From NCBI GenBank assembly GCA_937926555.1, contig CALAZX010000110.1:1-12907 (forward strand): 12,907 nucleotides of DNA. Direction: 5' to 3'. The stretch comes from an uncultured Negativicutes bacterium. Lineage in GTDB: Bacteria; Bacillota; Negativicutes; Acidaminococcales; Acidaminococcaceae. The notes beneath the pieces are model-generated. The model searched no databases, was not told where the DNA came from, and saw nothing but the letters and a program-made list of their open reading frames with translations. Position numbers and translations under genes: made by a program. Below, one piece after another: positions 5,655 to 12,868 of this stretch. Position 1 is the stretch's first letter; each line of letters opens with the position of its first letter.

Positions 5655-6719
5655 ATGCAACGGGAAAAAAGAAAGCTGGACCATATCCGTTTCGCCCTGG
5701 AACTGGGGGACGGAGCCGTGACCACCGGCCTGGAGGATGTCCGGCTGCTCCATAACTGCCTGACGGCGGTGGACCCGGACAAGGTGGAACTGTCCACCCG
5801 GATCGGGGAAGTGGCCCTGGAGCGGCCTCTCTTCATCGACGCCATCACCGGCGGTACCCCGGGGGTCCGTGAGGTGAACCGGCAGCTGGCCCGGATCGCC
5901 AGAGAGCTGCACCTGGCCATGGCGGTGGGGTCCCAGTACGGCACCGTCCATGGCGGCGGTGACACGGACAGCTACCGGGTGGTGCGGGAGGAGTATCCCG
6001 ACGGCACCTTCTTCGCCAATGTCAGCGCCCTGGCCACCCCCGGGGAGGCCATGAAGGCGGTGGACATGATCGGCGCGGCGGCCCTGGAGATCCACCTGAA
6101 CGTGGCCCAGGAACTGCTCATGCCGGAAGGGGACCGGGAGTTCTCCATCCTGGGGGACAACCTGCGTCGCCTCCAGGAGGCTCTGGACATCCCCATGATC
6201 GTCAAGGAGACCGGCTGCGGCATCGGACCGGAGCAGATCCGGACACTGAAAGAATGGGGCTTCACCTGCTTTGACGTGGCGGGAGCCGGCGGCACCAGTT
6301 TCGCCGCTATCGAGGCCTGCCGGAGCGGCTGCCGCCGCCAGATGAAGTTCGGCGGCTGGGGCATCCCCACAGCCTGGTGCCTGGCCGCGGCGGCGCCGGA
6401 GCTGGATCCGGGGGACACCCTGGTGGCTTCCGGCGGTATCCGCAGCGGCATGGACCTGGCGAAGAGCATCGCCCTGGGAGCGGACACGGCAGGAGTCAGC
6501 GGCAATGTGCTGGCCCTTCTGCGGCGGGAAGGCGCGGATAGTGCCGTACGCGTCCTGGAGGAGATGCTGGACGACCTCCGGGATATCATGGTGCTCACCG
6601 GGAGCGCCACCATCCGGGACCTGCAGCAGGTGCCGGTGGTATATCTGGGAGAGATGCTGGACTTCATGGGGAGCCGGCAGCTGAATACACAGAGGAAGAG
6701 GAGTTCTGACATTGAATAA
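5655..6719 (+). CDS. fni: Type 2 isopentenyl-diphosphate delta-isomerase
   Basis: A 354-residue FMN- and NAD(P)H-dependent enzyme interconverting IPP and DMAPP in the cytoplasm. It has the N-terminal RKLDHI (6-11) that contacts the substrate diphosphate, AITGGTPG (63-70), EIHLNVAQELLMPEGDREF (145-163) with the conserved Gln-Glu pair for metal and substrate, VKETGCG (183-189), AGAGGTS (209-215), and ASGGIRSGMDLAKSIALGAD (258-277) for the FMN phosphate. Length is normal. The MEP pathway already makes both isomers through IspH, encoded just upstream, so this enzyme probably adjusts their ratio. It overlaps the next gene by 8 bases (TTGAATAA), suggesting coupled production with a glycerol-phosphate dehydrogenase-like protein. 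Confidence 0.95.
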   Translation: MQREKRKLDHIRFALELGDGAVTTGLEDVRLLHNCLTAVDPDKVELSTRIGEVALERPLFIDAITGGTPGVREVNRQLARIARELHLAMAVGSQYGTVHGGGDTDSYRVVREEYPDGTFFANVSALATPGEAMKAVDMIGAAALEIHLNVAQELLMPEGDREFSILGDNLRRLQEALDIPMIVKETGCGIGPEQIRTLKEWGFTCFDVAGAGGTSFAAIEACRSGCRRQMKFGGWGIPTAWCLAAAAPELDPGDTLVASGGIRSGMDLAKSIALGADTAGVSGNVLALLRREGADSAVRVLEEMLDDLRDIMVLTGSATIRDLQQVPVVYLGEMLDFMGSRQLNTQRKRSSDIE

Positions 6720-7761
6720 TTTCAGTTTGCCTTTATTTATGCAGGTGAAGTCCGATGCGGTGGCTTCCCTGGGAAACAATCTGCGTTACTATCTGCCGAA
6801 AGAGGCGGACAGCAAGGTGCTGATCCTCACCACGGAGGGGCTGCTCCAGCGGCTGGACTCCAAGGTGCGGACGCTGCTGTCCCAGCTGAAGGACTACCAG
6901 GTGCTGACGGTGGAGAAGAGCTCCTTCGACTTCGCCGTGAAAGTGGCGAAGAAAGTCAGCATGGAGGGGATCCGCATCATCCTGGGCTTCGGTGGCGGCA
7001 CGGCGCTGGACACGGCGAAATATGCGGCCTTCGTGGCCAACGTGACCTACATCGCCATCCCCACGGCCCTGAGCAACGACGGTGTGTGCTCTCCGGTCTC
7101 CGTGCTTTTCGCGGAGGGGGGACGGAAGCACTCCTTCCGGTCCAAGACCCCGGACGGACTGCTCATCGACACCGACATCATCATCAAGTCCCCCCGTCTG
7201 CTGATGCAGGCCGGGGTGGGGGACATCATCAGCAACTACACCGCGCTGTACGACTGGAACCTGGACTGCGAGAAGAACGGCGGCCATGCGGATGACTTCG
7301 CCTACATGCTGTCTGAGCGCGCCCTGAACGCGCTGCTGTACAGCCAGGTGAAGAGTTTCGACAGCCCCGAGGGCATCAAGATGCTGGCCCAGTCCCTGGT
7401 GTTCGGCGGCCTGGCCATGCAGATCGCGGGGAACTCCCGCCCCTGCAGCGGTTCCGATCATCTGTTCTGCCACGCCCTGGACGAGCTCTATGACCACGGA
7501 CTGCCCCACGGCATCGTGGTGGGCATGGGCACCATCGGCGCAGCCTGGCTCCAGAACAGGGACTACCAGACCCTGGTGGACTTTCTCAAGGCCTATGACA
7601 TCGATATCAACCCGGCACGCCGCGGCGTCACCGAGGAGATGTTCGTGAAGGCCTGGCTGATGGCTCCGGAAGTGCGGAAAGACAGATACACGGTGCTGAA
7701 CACGCTGGACATGGACCCGGAGAAGTTCCGGGAGCTGTACCGGCTGATGTGCACCTTCTGA
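6712..7761 (+). CDS. sn-glycerol-1-phosphate dehydrogenase-like protein (iron-containing alcohol dehydrogenase superfamily)
   Basis: A 349-residue metal-dependent dehydrogenase. The NAD(P)-binding GFGGGTALDTAK (92-103) is followed by PTALSNDGVCSPVSV (117-131), close to the PTxxSxDGxxSPxxS pattern of glycerol-1-phosphate dehydrogenases. Predicted metal ligands are D171 (GVGDIISNYTALYDW), H250 (SGSDHLFCHALDEL) and H266 (LPHGIVVGMGTIG). Archaeal EgsA and Bacillus AraM reduce dihydroxyacetone phosphate to sn-glycerol-1-phosphate; the match suggests the same reaction here but does not prove it. The TTG start at 6712 is supported by AGGAG (6699-6703), 8 bases upstream; the next ATG is nine codons in. 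The 8-base overlap with fni hints at a link between isoprenoid and glycerol-1-phosphate metabolism. A generic alcohol dehydrogenase is the main alternative. Confidence 0.75.
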   Translation: MNNFSLPLFMQVKSDAVASLGNNLRYYLPKEADSKVLILTTEGLLQRLDSKVRTLLSQLKDYQVLTVEKSSFDFAVKVAKKVSMEGIRIILGFGGGTALDTAKYAAFVANVTYIAIPTALSNDGVCSPVSVLFAEGGRKHSFRSKTPDGLLIDTDIIIKSPRLLMQAGVGDIISNYTALYDWNLDCEKNGGHADDFAYMLSERALNALLYSQVKSFDSPEGIKMLAQSLVFGGLAMQIAGNSRPCSGSDHLFCHALDELYDHGLPHGIVVGMGTIGAAWLQNRDYQTLVDFLKAYDIDINPARRGVTEEMFVKAWLMAPEVRKDRYTVLNTLDMDPEKFRELYRLMCTF

Positions 7762-7803
7762 TAGAAAGACCCATAGGAATACAGACGCGCTGCGGCGCGA
7801 CGG

Positions 7804-7809
7804 AAAGGA
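7804..7809 (+). promoter_or_regulatory. Ribosome binding site of apeA
   Basis: AAAGGA at 7804-7809 is 8 bases before ATG 7818. The upstream in-frame ATG codons at 7749 (inside the previous gene) and 7809 lack a properly spaced site. A short CGCGC-TGCG-GCGCG stem lies just before it (7786-7799). Confidence 0.55.
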
Positions 7810-7817
7810 TGCGACAT

Positions 7818-9242
7818 ATGGAAGCGAAAAACACATGGCATGACTATACCAAGACCCAGCTGAAAGCCTGCGAGGAGTTCTCCAAGGGCTACATCGATTT
7901 TCTCAGCGAGGGTAAGACCGAGCGCGAGTGCGTGGACCTGATGCTGGCCGACATGAAGAAGGCCGGCTACAAGGACCTGGACGAATGCGTGAAGAAGGGC
8001 ACCCCCCTGAAGAAGGGCGACAAGGTGTACCGGGTGAACATGGGCAAATCCGTGATCATGTTCAATATCGGCGAGGAGAGCCTGGAGAACGGCATGAACA
8101 TTCTGGGCGCCCATATCGACTCCCCCCGTATGGACGTGAAATCCAACCCTCTCTATGAGGACGGCGGTTTCGCCTATCTGGACACCCATTACTACGGCGG
8201 CATCAAGAAATACCAGTGGGTGACCATCCCCCTGGCGATCCACGGCGTGGTGGTGAAGAAAGACGGCGGCCTCGTGAAGATCGCGGTAGGCGAGAGGCCG
8301 GAGGACCCGGTATTCTTCGTCTCCGACCTGCTGATCCATCTGGCCGCCGAGCAGCTGACCAAGAAAGCCGCCACGGTGATCGAGGGCGAGGCCCTGGACG
8401 TGATCATCGGCAACCGCCCTCTCTCCCTGGGTAAAGGCAAGAAAGGGGAGAAAGAGGAGAAATCCGCCGGCAAGGACGCCGTGAAGAAAGGCGTGCTGGC
8501 CATCCTGAAGGAGCAGTACGGCATGGAGGAGGAGGATTTCCTCTCCGCCGAGCTGGAAGTCGTTCCCGCAGGCCGTGCCAGAGAGGCCGGCTTCGACCGC
8601 AGCATGATCCTCTCCTACGGGCAGGATGACCGTGTCTGCGCGTACGGCTCCTTCCGGGCCATGCTGGAGGTCAAGGACGTGAAACGCACCTCCTGCTGCA
8701 TCCTGGTGGACAAAGAGGAGATCGGCAGCGTGGGCGCCACCGGCATGGAATCCATGTTCTTCGAGAACACCGTGGCCGAAGTGCTGGCCCTGTGCGGCCT
8801 GGAGAGCGGCCTGTCCCTGCGCCGCTGCCTGGCTGCCTGCACCATGCTGTCCTCCGACGTGAGCAGCGGTTTCGACCCGCTGTACGCCCAAAGCTTCGAC
8901 AAGAAGAACGTGGCCTACCTGGGCTGCGGCATGGTCCTGAACAAGTTCACCGGCGCCCGGGGCAAATCCGGCTCCAACGACGCCAACGCCGAGTATATCG
9001 GCCACCTGCGCCAGATCTTCGCCAAGGAGAAAGTGAACTTCCAGATGTCCGAACTGGGCAAAGTGGACCTGGGTGGCGGCGGCACCATCGCCTTCATCAT
9101 GGCCAAGTACGGCATGAATGTCATCGACAGCGGTGTGGCCGTGATGAACATGCACGCTCCCTGGGAAGCAACCAGCAAGGTGGACGTGTACGAGACCGCC
9201 AGAGGCTATGCCGCCTTCCTGCGTCATGCGGAGCGGATCTGA
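7818..9242 (+). CDS. apeA: M18-family zinc aminopeptidase
   Basis: A 474-residue cytoplasmic metallo-aminopeptidase that removes N-terminal residues from peptides. The co-catalytic zinc residues are visible in family order: H99 and D101 in GAHIDSPRMDV, the catalytic Glu pair E300-E301 in VDKEEIGSVGATGMES, D347 in SSDVSSGFDP, and H446 in NMHAPWE. A lysine/glutamate-rich loop (about 207-218, GKGKKGEKEEKS) is probably surface-exposed and lies before the inserted dimerisation domain. Length fits the bacterial M18 type 1 group. The gene follows the dehydrogenase after 56 bases in the same direction and is probably cotranscribed, although it has no obvious functional link to isoprenoids. Zinc ligands are assigned by motif similarity. 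Confidence 0.92.
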   Translation: MEAKNTWHDYTKTQLKACEEFSKGYIDFLSEGKTERECVDLMLADMKKAGYKDLDECVKKGTPLKKGDKVYRVNMGKSVIMFNIGEESLENGMNILGAHIDSPRMDVKSNPLYEDGGFAYLDTHYYGGIKKYQWVTIPLAIHGVVVKKDGGLVKIAVGERPEDPVFFVSDLLIHLAAEQLTKKAATVIEGEALDVIIGNRPLSLGKGKKGEKEEKSAGKDAVKKGVLAILKEQYGMEEEDFLSAELEVVPAGRAREAGFDRSMILSYGQDDRVCAYGSFRAMLEVKDVKRTSCCILVDKEEIGSVGATGMESMFFENTVAEVLALCGLESGLSLRRCLAACTMLSSDVSSGFDPLYAQSFDKKNVAYLGCGMVLNKFTGARGKSGSNDANAEYIGHLRQIFAKEKVNFQMSELGKVDLGGGGTIAFIMAKYGMNVIDSGVAVMNMHAPWEATSKVDVYETARGYAAFLRHAERI

Positions 9243-9401
9243 CCTGACGGTGGAGGAAGTGCTGACGGATCGCCGGCATACTGGCAGCTGAGCCCGCAGA
9301 AGATACGCCGGGCTCGGGATTCCCTCAGAATAGCCGGTTTCGGCAATATGGCGGATATCTACCCTGCGGACCGGCATCTCACACAGCCTGAAAACGCACA
9401 G

Positions 9402-9419
9402 AACGCCCGTAGAGGCGTT
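9402..9419. other. Hairpin in the convergent gap
   Basis: AACGCC (9402-9407) and GGCGTT (9414-9419) form a perfect 6-bp stem with a 6-nt loop. It lies 6 bases before the larger bipartite stem, so the two form a tandem hairpin block between the converging genes. Confidence 0.4.
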
Positions 9420-9425
9420 TAAGCA

Positions 9426-9467
9426 AAGAAAGAGAGACCCTTCCTGTTGCAGAAGGGTCGCTTTCTT
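9426..9467. terminator. Probable bidirectional terminator
   Basis: AAGAAAG (9426-9432) pairs with CTTTCTT (9461-9467). Inside, GACCCTTC (9436-9443) pairs with GAAGGGTC (9452-9459) around an 8-nt loop. Short unpaired spacers (AGA and G) separate the two stems. A pyrimidine-rich arm follows the GC-containing stem on either strand, so it could end apeA transcription from the left and autotransporter transcription from the right. The T-tract is interrupted, so efficiency is uncertain. Confidence 0.6.
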
Positions 9468-9587
9468 GTTATGTGGCGGAGATAAGGGGTCGCAGTATCA
9501 TATCCGCCAAGGGTTGAAAGGAGGTTATGAATATACCGGGAGACATCCTGTCAGGGCAGGACATCCCCGGAGTTCATCAGGGGTTTA

Positions 9588-12578
9588 TCAGAAGCTGAAG
9601 CGTACGCCCGCATTCCATACCCAGTTCTGGCTGAAGTCGCCGCCGGAGGTTTTCTCCAGGTCCAGATACAGGTCGCTGTTGGCACCGGTCTGATAGGTGG
9701 CGCCCAGGCCATACTGGAACCAGGTGTCGCGGAAGTCGCTGTCGGCGCCTACGGTCTGGCCGCTGTAGGTGAATTTGTCATCGTAGCTGCCGCCGAACTC
9801 GTGGAGCACGTTGGCTTTCACATAGGCGGTGCCGCGGTCACTCAGCTTAGTGCCCAGGTTGAAGCCCAGACGGCCGATCACGGAGTTGATGGAGCTGTTG
9901 TCCACCGCGATGCCGTTGCTGGTGCGGTAGGAGTTGCCGTTCAGATGGCCGGCGGTCAGCTGTACCTGGGGCTCGATGAAGAATTTATCCTCCAAATCGA
10001 AGCGTCTGCCGTACTCGGCGCTGATGGAGTAGCCGGTGTTGCGGCCGTCAGCGGTGAAGGCGTTGCCGTCCTTGTCCACGGCTTTCACGTCGTTCTTCAG
10101 GCGCTGGAAGCGTGCAACCAGATCCAGGTAGCCGCCGTTCTCATAGAGGTCGGTGCTGTACAGCGCGATGCCCCGGTTCTTGTTCTTGTCGGTGCCGAAG
10201 GTGTAGTCGGTGTCGCCGTTGTCCCAGAACACGGATGCGCCTACATAGCGGGTCAGGCCGGGATGGTTGGCTGCCTGGTAGTCGTAACCCAGTTCGTAAC
10301 GGGTGGTCTTGTTGCTGTAACGGAAGGGGCCGTCATGTCTGTAGGTGCCGTGTTTGGCGCGGAACCAGGTGCCCTGTTCCTGCTCGCCGTCGCGGCGGAG
10401 CTCGCCCATGCGCTGCAGCAGCTTGTCGTCAGCCAGCTGGCTGCGCCAGGTGCCGTAGGTCAGCGCCCGGGAGGAGATGATGGTGTTTATCACGGTGGTG
10501 GGGCGGTCCAGGGGATCGGCCTGCTCGATCTTCTTCAGATACCAGTCGGTGTCGAAGCGGCCTTCCGGAATGCTGGTGCCGGCCACGTCGTCAGCTTTCT
10601 TGTCCAGCACGAAGTGGTTCCATACCAGGGTGCCTTCCGCGTCCTTGGCGGTGAAGGTGCCGTTGTTGTTCTTCACACGGGCCAGGATGGTGCCCTCGGC
10701 GGCGGAGACGTCGCCTTCGGAAGCCAGTTTCAGACCGATCTCATGGGTGCCGGTGAAGTCGCCGGACACATAGACCTGGTCGCTGTTCTCGGTGTTCTTG
10801 GTGGGATCCAGGTCCAGGCGCACGATGCCCTTGTCGCCTTTCAGGTCCTTAACATGGACAACCTGATAGCCCACGCCGTTGCCCTGTGCGTTGTTCTGGT
10901 CAGCCACTTCCTCGGCCATGGGCTGGGTCATGTCCAGCACGGCGCCGTTGTCCAGGGACAGGGTGGTGGCGTCGGACACGTCGGTCACTTTCCAGGCGGC
11001 GCCGTCTTTCAGCGCCAGGTTCAGGGTGCCGGTGGTGCCGGTGTCGAAATAGAGGCCGCTCTGGGCCGCGCCGGTGAGGTCGTTGCCCTCGCCGGACAGG
11101 CTGATGTCGGCCTGGGACTCGTTGAAGGCATGGATGTTGCCCTTGATGGAGGAGCCTGCCGTATCCAGATTCAGGCTCACTTTGCCGTCCATGGTGGTGT
11201 TGATGTCGCCTACAACCTCCACTTTATGGCCGCCGTCCTTGTTGACGGTCAGAGAGGTGTTCTTGCCGTCCACCAGGATGGCGCCTGCCAGGTCGGAAGT
11301 CGCGCTGGTGTTGTAAAGGGGCGCTTTCTGGGAGACGATGCGCACGTCGCCGCCTTCCACCGTGGCGGTGGAGGTGCCGAATTTCTGGTTGGGATTATGG
11401 TTGTCCTTCTGGACGCTGCGTACATAGAGACCATGGGTGCTGCCTTCCGTATCCAGGCCCTTGTTGAACTTGGCCGTGGTGGTGCCGCCATTGTCGGAGG
11501 CCACTTCCACGCCATAGCCTGCGGCGGGGGAGGTGCCTTCCGCTTTCGCGGTGACTTTGCCGTCGGCGGTGAAGTTGATGGTGCCGCCCTGGGCCTGCAG
11601 ACTGAGACCGTTGGCCTCGTTGGGGGCGGTGGCTTTCACCGTCAGGTCTTTCTTGAAGGTGACGTTGGTCACGCCGCTGTTGATGGATCTGACCACGATG
11701 GCGGTCTGCTCGGTGCTTCCGTCAGGGGCGGCGGTGGGGGAGTCGCCGTCAGGCAGTGCATCCGCCTTCACGGAGATGTCCACATTGCCGTTGAAAACCA
11801 GGTTGGTGGTGCTGTTGTCCGCTTTGATCTGCTGGATGACAGCTTTTTCCATAATGGCGTCTTTGAGGACTTTGCCTAATTTTATGGCATCTTCGTTCTT
11901 ATAGTATGTCGTCAGCTGGTCCAACAATGTCTGTGTGTCGACAGAAGGAGCGAAATTCTTGAACGCATCGCGGAATTCTGGGCTGATAGCGAAGTCCCAG
12001 CCTACTTTTTGGTCGGATAACAGGTTTCCGTCCTCCATCAGATATTCGTGCATCAGTCCATTGGCCGCCGGGTCTCCGGGATTATCCGATTGGGCAACGA
12101 TTTTCTCGCCGGTGGCGATATTCATGCCATAGGCCTCGGTCTTGTTGGAGCTGGCGTCGATCTTCAGGTCACCGTCCACGGTCAGGTTGCCGGTACTGTC
12201 CTTGCTCACGGTGCTCCAGATGCCGAAGGCGTTGGGGTAACCTTTCTCTTTCTCCGGTTTTGTGTTCACGGTCTCTTTCAGGGTCATGTCCACATTCTTG
12301 AAGTCGGCGGTATAGGTGCTCTTGTCCTGTGCGTTGAAGTATAGGCCGACAGCGTTCACGTCGGTTTTGGCCACATCCAGTTTCAGGTCGTTGCCCTGGC
12401 TGTGGGTGGCGTCCTTCTTGCCCTCGGTGCCGTCCAGGACGATCTCAAATGTCTGGTCGCTGGTGGTGGGGGCGGAAGCCTCGGAAGCGTAAACCGCGGT
12501 ACCTGCGTTGAGCATGACGAAGAAGCTGGCGAGAATCGCCATTTTCTTGGAATTGGAAAAAGCTGTCGAGTTTTTCAT
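9588..12578 (-). CDS. Type Va autotransporter, pertactin-like passenger with C-terminal beta-barrel
   Basis: A 996-residue secreted outer-membrane protein. A signal peptide covers about residues 1-31 (n-region with KK at 11-12, hydrophobic 13-30, cleavage probably after VYA). The passenger (about 32-690) is rich in Gly, Thr, Asp and Asn, has short repeating beta-strand patterns typical of a beta-helix and contains no cysteine. Residues about 163-255 look helical and interrupt that pattern. The final passenger stretch (LNLALKDGAAWKVTDVS, then DWYLKK) resembles the autochaperone zone before barrels. Residues about 691-730 could form the pore helix, and about 736-996 the barrel, ending in GVRFSF with the usual terminal Phe. 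ATG 12578 is chosen from the AAAGGAGG upstream and the signal peptide; an upstream in-frame ATG (12587) is too close to it. Adhesin or surface-structure function is likely, but the ligand is unknown. No protease motif was recognised. Confidence 0.92.
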   Translation of the reverse strand: MKNSTAFSNSKKMAILASFFVMLNAGTAVYASEASAPTTSDQTFEIVLDGTEGKKDATHSQGNDLKLDVAKTDVNAVGLYFNAQDKSTYTADFKNVDMTLKETVNTKPEKEKGYPNAFGIWSTVSKDSTGNLTVDGDLKIDASSNKTEAYGMNIATGEKIVAQSDNPGDPAANGLMHEYLMEDGNLLSDQKVGWDFAISPEFRDAFKNFAPSVDTQTLLDQLTTYYKNEDAIKLGKVLKDAIMEKAVIQQIKADNSTTNLVFNGNVDISVKADALPDGDSPTAAPDGSTEQTAIVVRSINSGVTNVTFKKDLTVKATAPNEANGLSLQAQGGTINFTADGKVTAKAEGTSPAAGYGVEVASDNGGTTTAKFNKGLDTEGSTHGLYVRSVQKDNHNPNQKFGTSTATVEGGDVRIVSQKAPLYNTSATSDLAGAILVDGKNTSLTVNKDGGHKVEVVGDINTTMDGKVSLNLDTAGSSIKGNIHAFNESQADISLSGEGNDLTGAAQSGLYFDTGTTGTLNLALKDGAAWKVTDVSDATTLSLDNGAVLDMTQPMAEEVADQNNAQGNGVGYQVVHVKDLKGDKGIVRLDLDPTKNTENSDQVYVSGDFTGTHEIGLKLASEGDVSAAEGTILARVKNNNGTFTAKDAEGTLVWNHFVLDKKADDVAGTSIPEGRFDTDWYLKKIEQADPLDRPTTVINTIISSRALTYGTWRSQLADDKLLQRMGELRRDGEQEQGTWFRAKHGTYRHDGPFRYSNKTTRYELGYDYQAANHPGLTRYVGASVFWDNGDTDYTFGTDKNKNRGIALYSTDLYENGGYLDLVARFQRLKNDVKAVDKDGNAFTADGRNTGYSISAEYGRRFDLEDKFFIEPQVQLTAGHLNGNSYRTSNGIAVDNSSINSVIGRLGFNLGTKLSDRGTAYVKANVLHEFGGSYDDKFTYSGQTVGADSDFRDTWFQYGLGATYQTGANSDLYLDLEKTSGGDFSQNWVWNAGVRFSF

Positions 12579-12588
12579 GAAAATCATT

Positions 12589-12596
12589 CCTCCTTT
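12589..12596 (-). promoter_or_regulatory. Ribosome binding site of the autotransporter
   Basis: On the minus strand AAAGGAGG lies 10 bases before ATG 12578. An ATG only one base downstream of it (12587) is too near, which settles the start at MKNSTAF. Confidence 0.75.
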
Positions 12597-12597
12597 G

Positions 12598-12721
12598 TTG
12601 TCTTTGACTCGTCGGTCGACTTGCGGGCCAGAAAAGACAGTTGAAAAAATCTCTAACATATTTATTACATATGAATATCTGCTGATTTACAATATTTCGG
12701 AAAACAATCTCTCAAAGACAA
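12598..12721. repeat. 10-base inverted repeat flanking the autotransporter promoter
   Basis: TTGTCTTTGA at 12598-12607 and its exact reverse complement TCAAAGACAA at 12712-12721 bracket the leftward promoter candidate. One copy is next to the ribosome binding site in the 5' leader, the other about 20 bases upstream of the -35 box. Paired operator sites or RNA/DNA looping are possible; chance is also possible. Confidence 0.4.
12664..12692 (-). promoter_or_regulatory. Candidate promoter of the autotransporter
   Basis: On the minus strand TTGTAA (12687-12692), 17 bases, then TGTAAT (12664-12669): 4 of 6 and 5 of 6 consensus matches. The start would be near 12657, giving a leader of about 80 bases. 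An overlapping alternative uses TTGAGA (12710-12715) with an 18-base spacer to TGTAAA. Confidence 0.5.
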
Positions 12722-12839
12722 AGAAAGAGAGTTGCATAAAAAAGCGAAATATCGGTGGAGTGAGCAGTACCCGATCACGGGATGTTTCGACCACAGGATA
12801 GATATTTTGCAGGGATGGCGGAAAAAGAATCCCTTTATT

Positions 12840-12868
12840 TTGACAGAAGTCCGTGAGTCGCATATACA
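12840..12868 (+). promoter_or_regulatory. Candidate rightward promoter at the window edge
   Basis: A perfect TTGACA (12840-12845) is followed after 17 bases by TATACA (12863-12868), which overlaps TACAAT (12865-12870). Transcription would start near 12876 and leave the window. This suggests a divergently oriented gene just beyond the right end. Confidence 0.45.

Larger units (their letters stand above)
9243..9587. other. Convergent intergenic region with several hairpins
   Basis: This gap separates apeA (plus) from the autotransporter gene (minus). It contains a 7-bp stem at 9290-9315 (GAGCCCG/CGGGCTC), a 6-bp stem at 9402-9419, the bipartite stem at 9426-9467 and an imperfect GGCGGA/TCCGCC stem at 9475-9508. 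On the minus strand, directly after the autotransporter stop, there is an imperfect CCGGG...CCCGG structure (about 9536-9571). No credible gene is visible. Confidence 0.6.

Noticed and set aside
7593..9377. 594-codon minus-strand open frame opposite apeA
   Set aside because: Same shadow effect: composition dominated by His, Val, Gly and Gln, no domain, and the plus strand holds a clear M18 peptidase.
9527..9598. 23-codon frame (MNIPGDILSGQDIPG...) after AAAGGAGG at 9517-9524
   Set aside because: The ribosome binding site is only 2 bases from the ATG, the frame runs into the autotransporter 3' end on the other strand, and the inner repeats look like 3' hairpin material of the minus transcript. 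Worth re-checking only if ribosome profiling shows a signal.
9801..11879. 692-codon plus-strand open frame opposite the autotransporter
   Set aside because: The apparent repeat-rich protein is the antisense of Thr/Gly/Asp-rich passenger codons. It has no ribosome binding site and no recognised domain.
12811..12841. AGGGAT/ATCCCT stem followed by a T-rich stretch, terminator-like
   Set aside because: The stem is only 6 bp with a 12-nt loop, and no plus-strand gene lies upstream of it. It probably reflects AT-rich promoter DNA.
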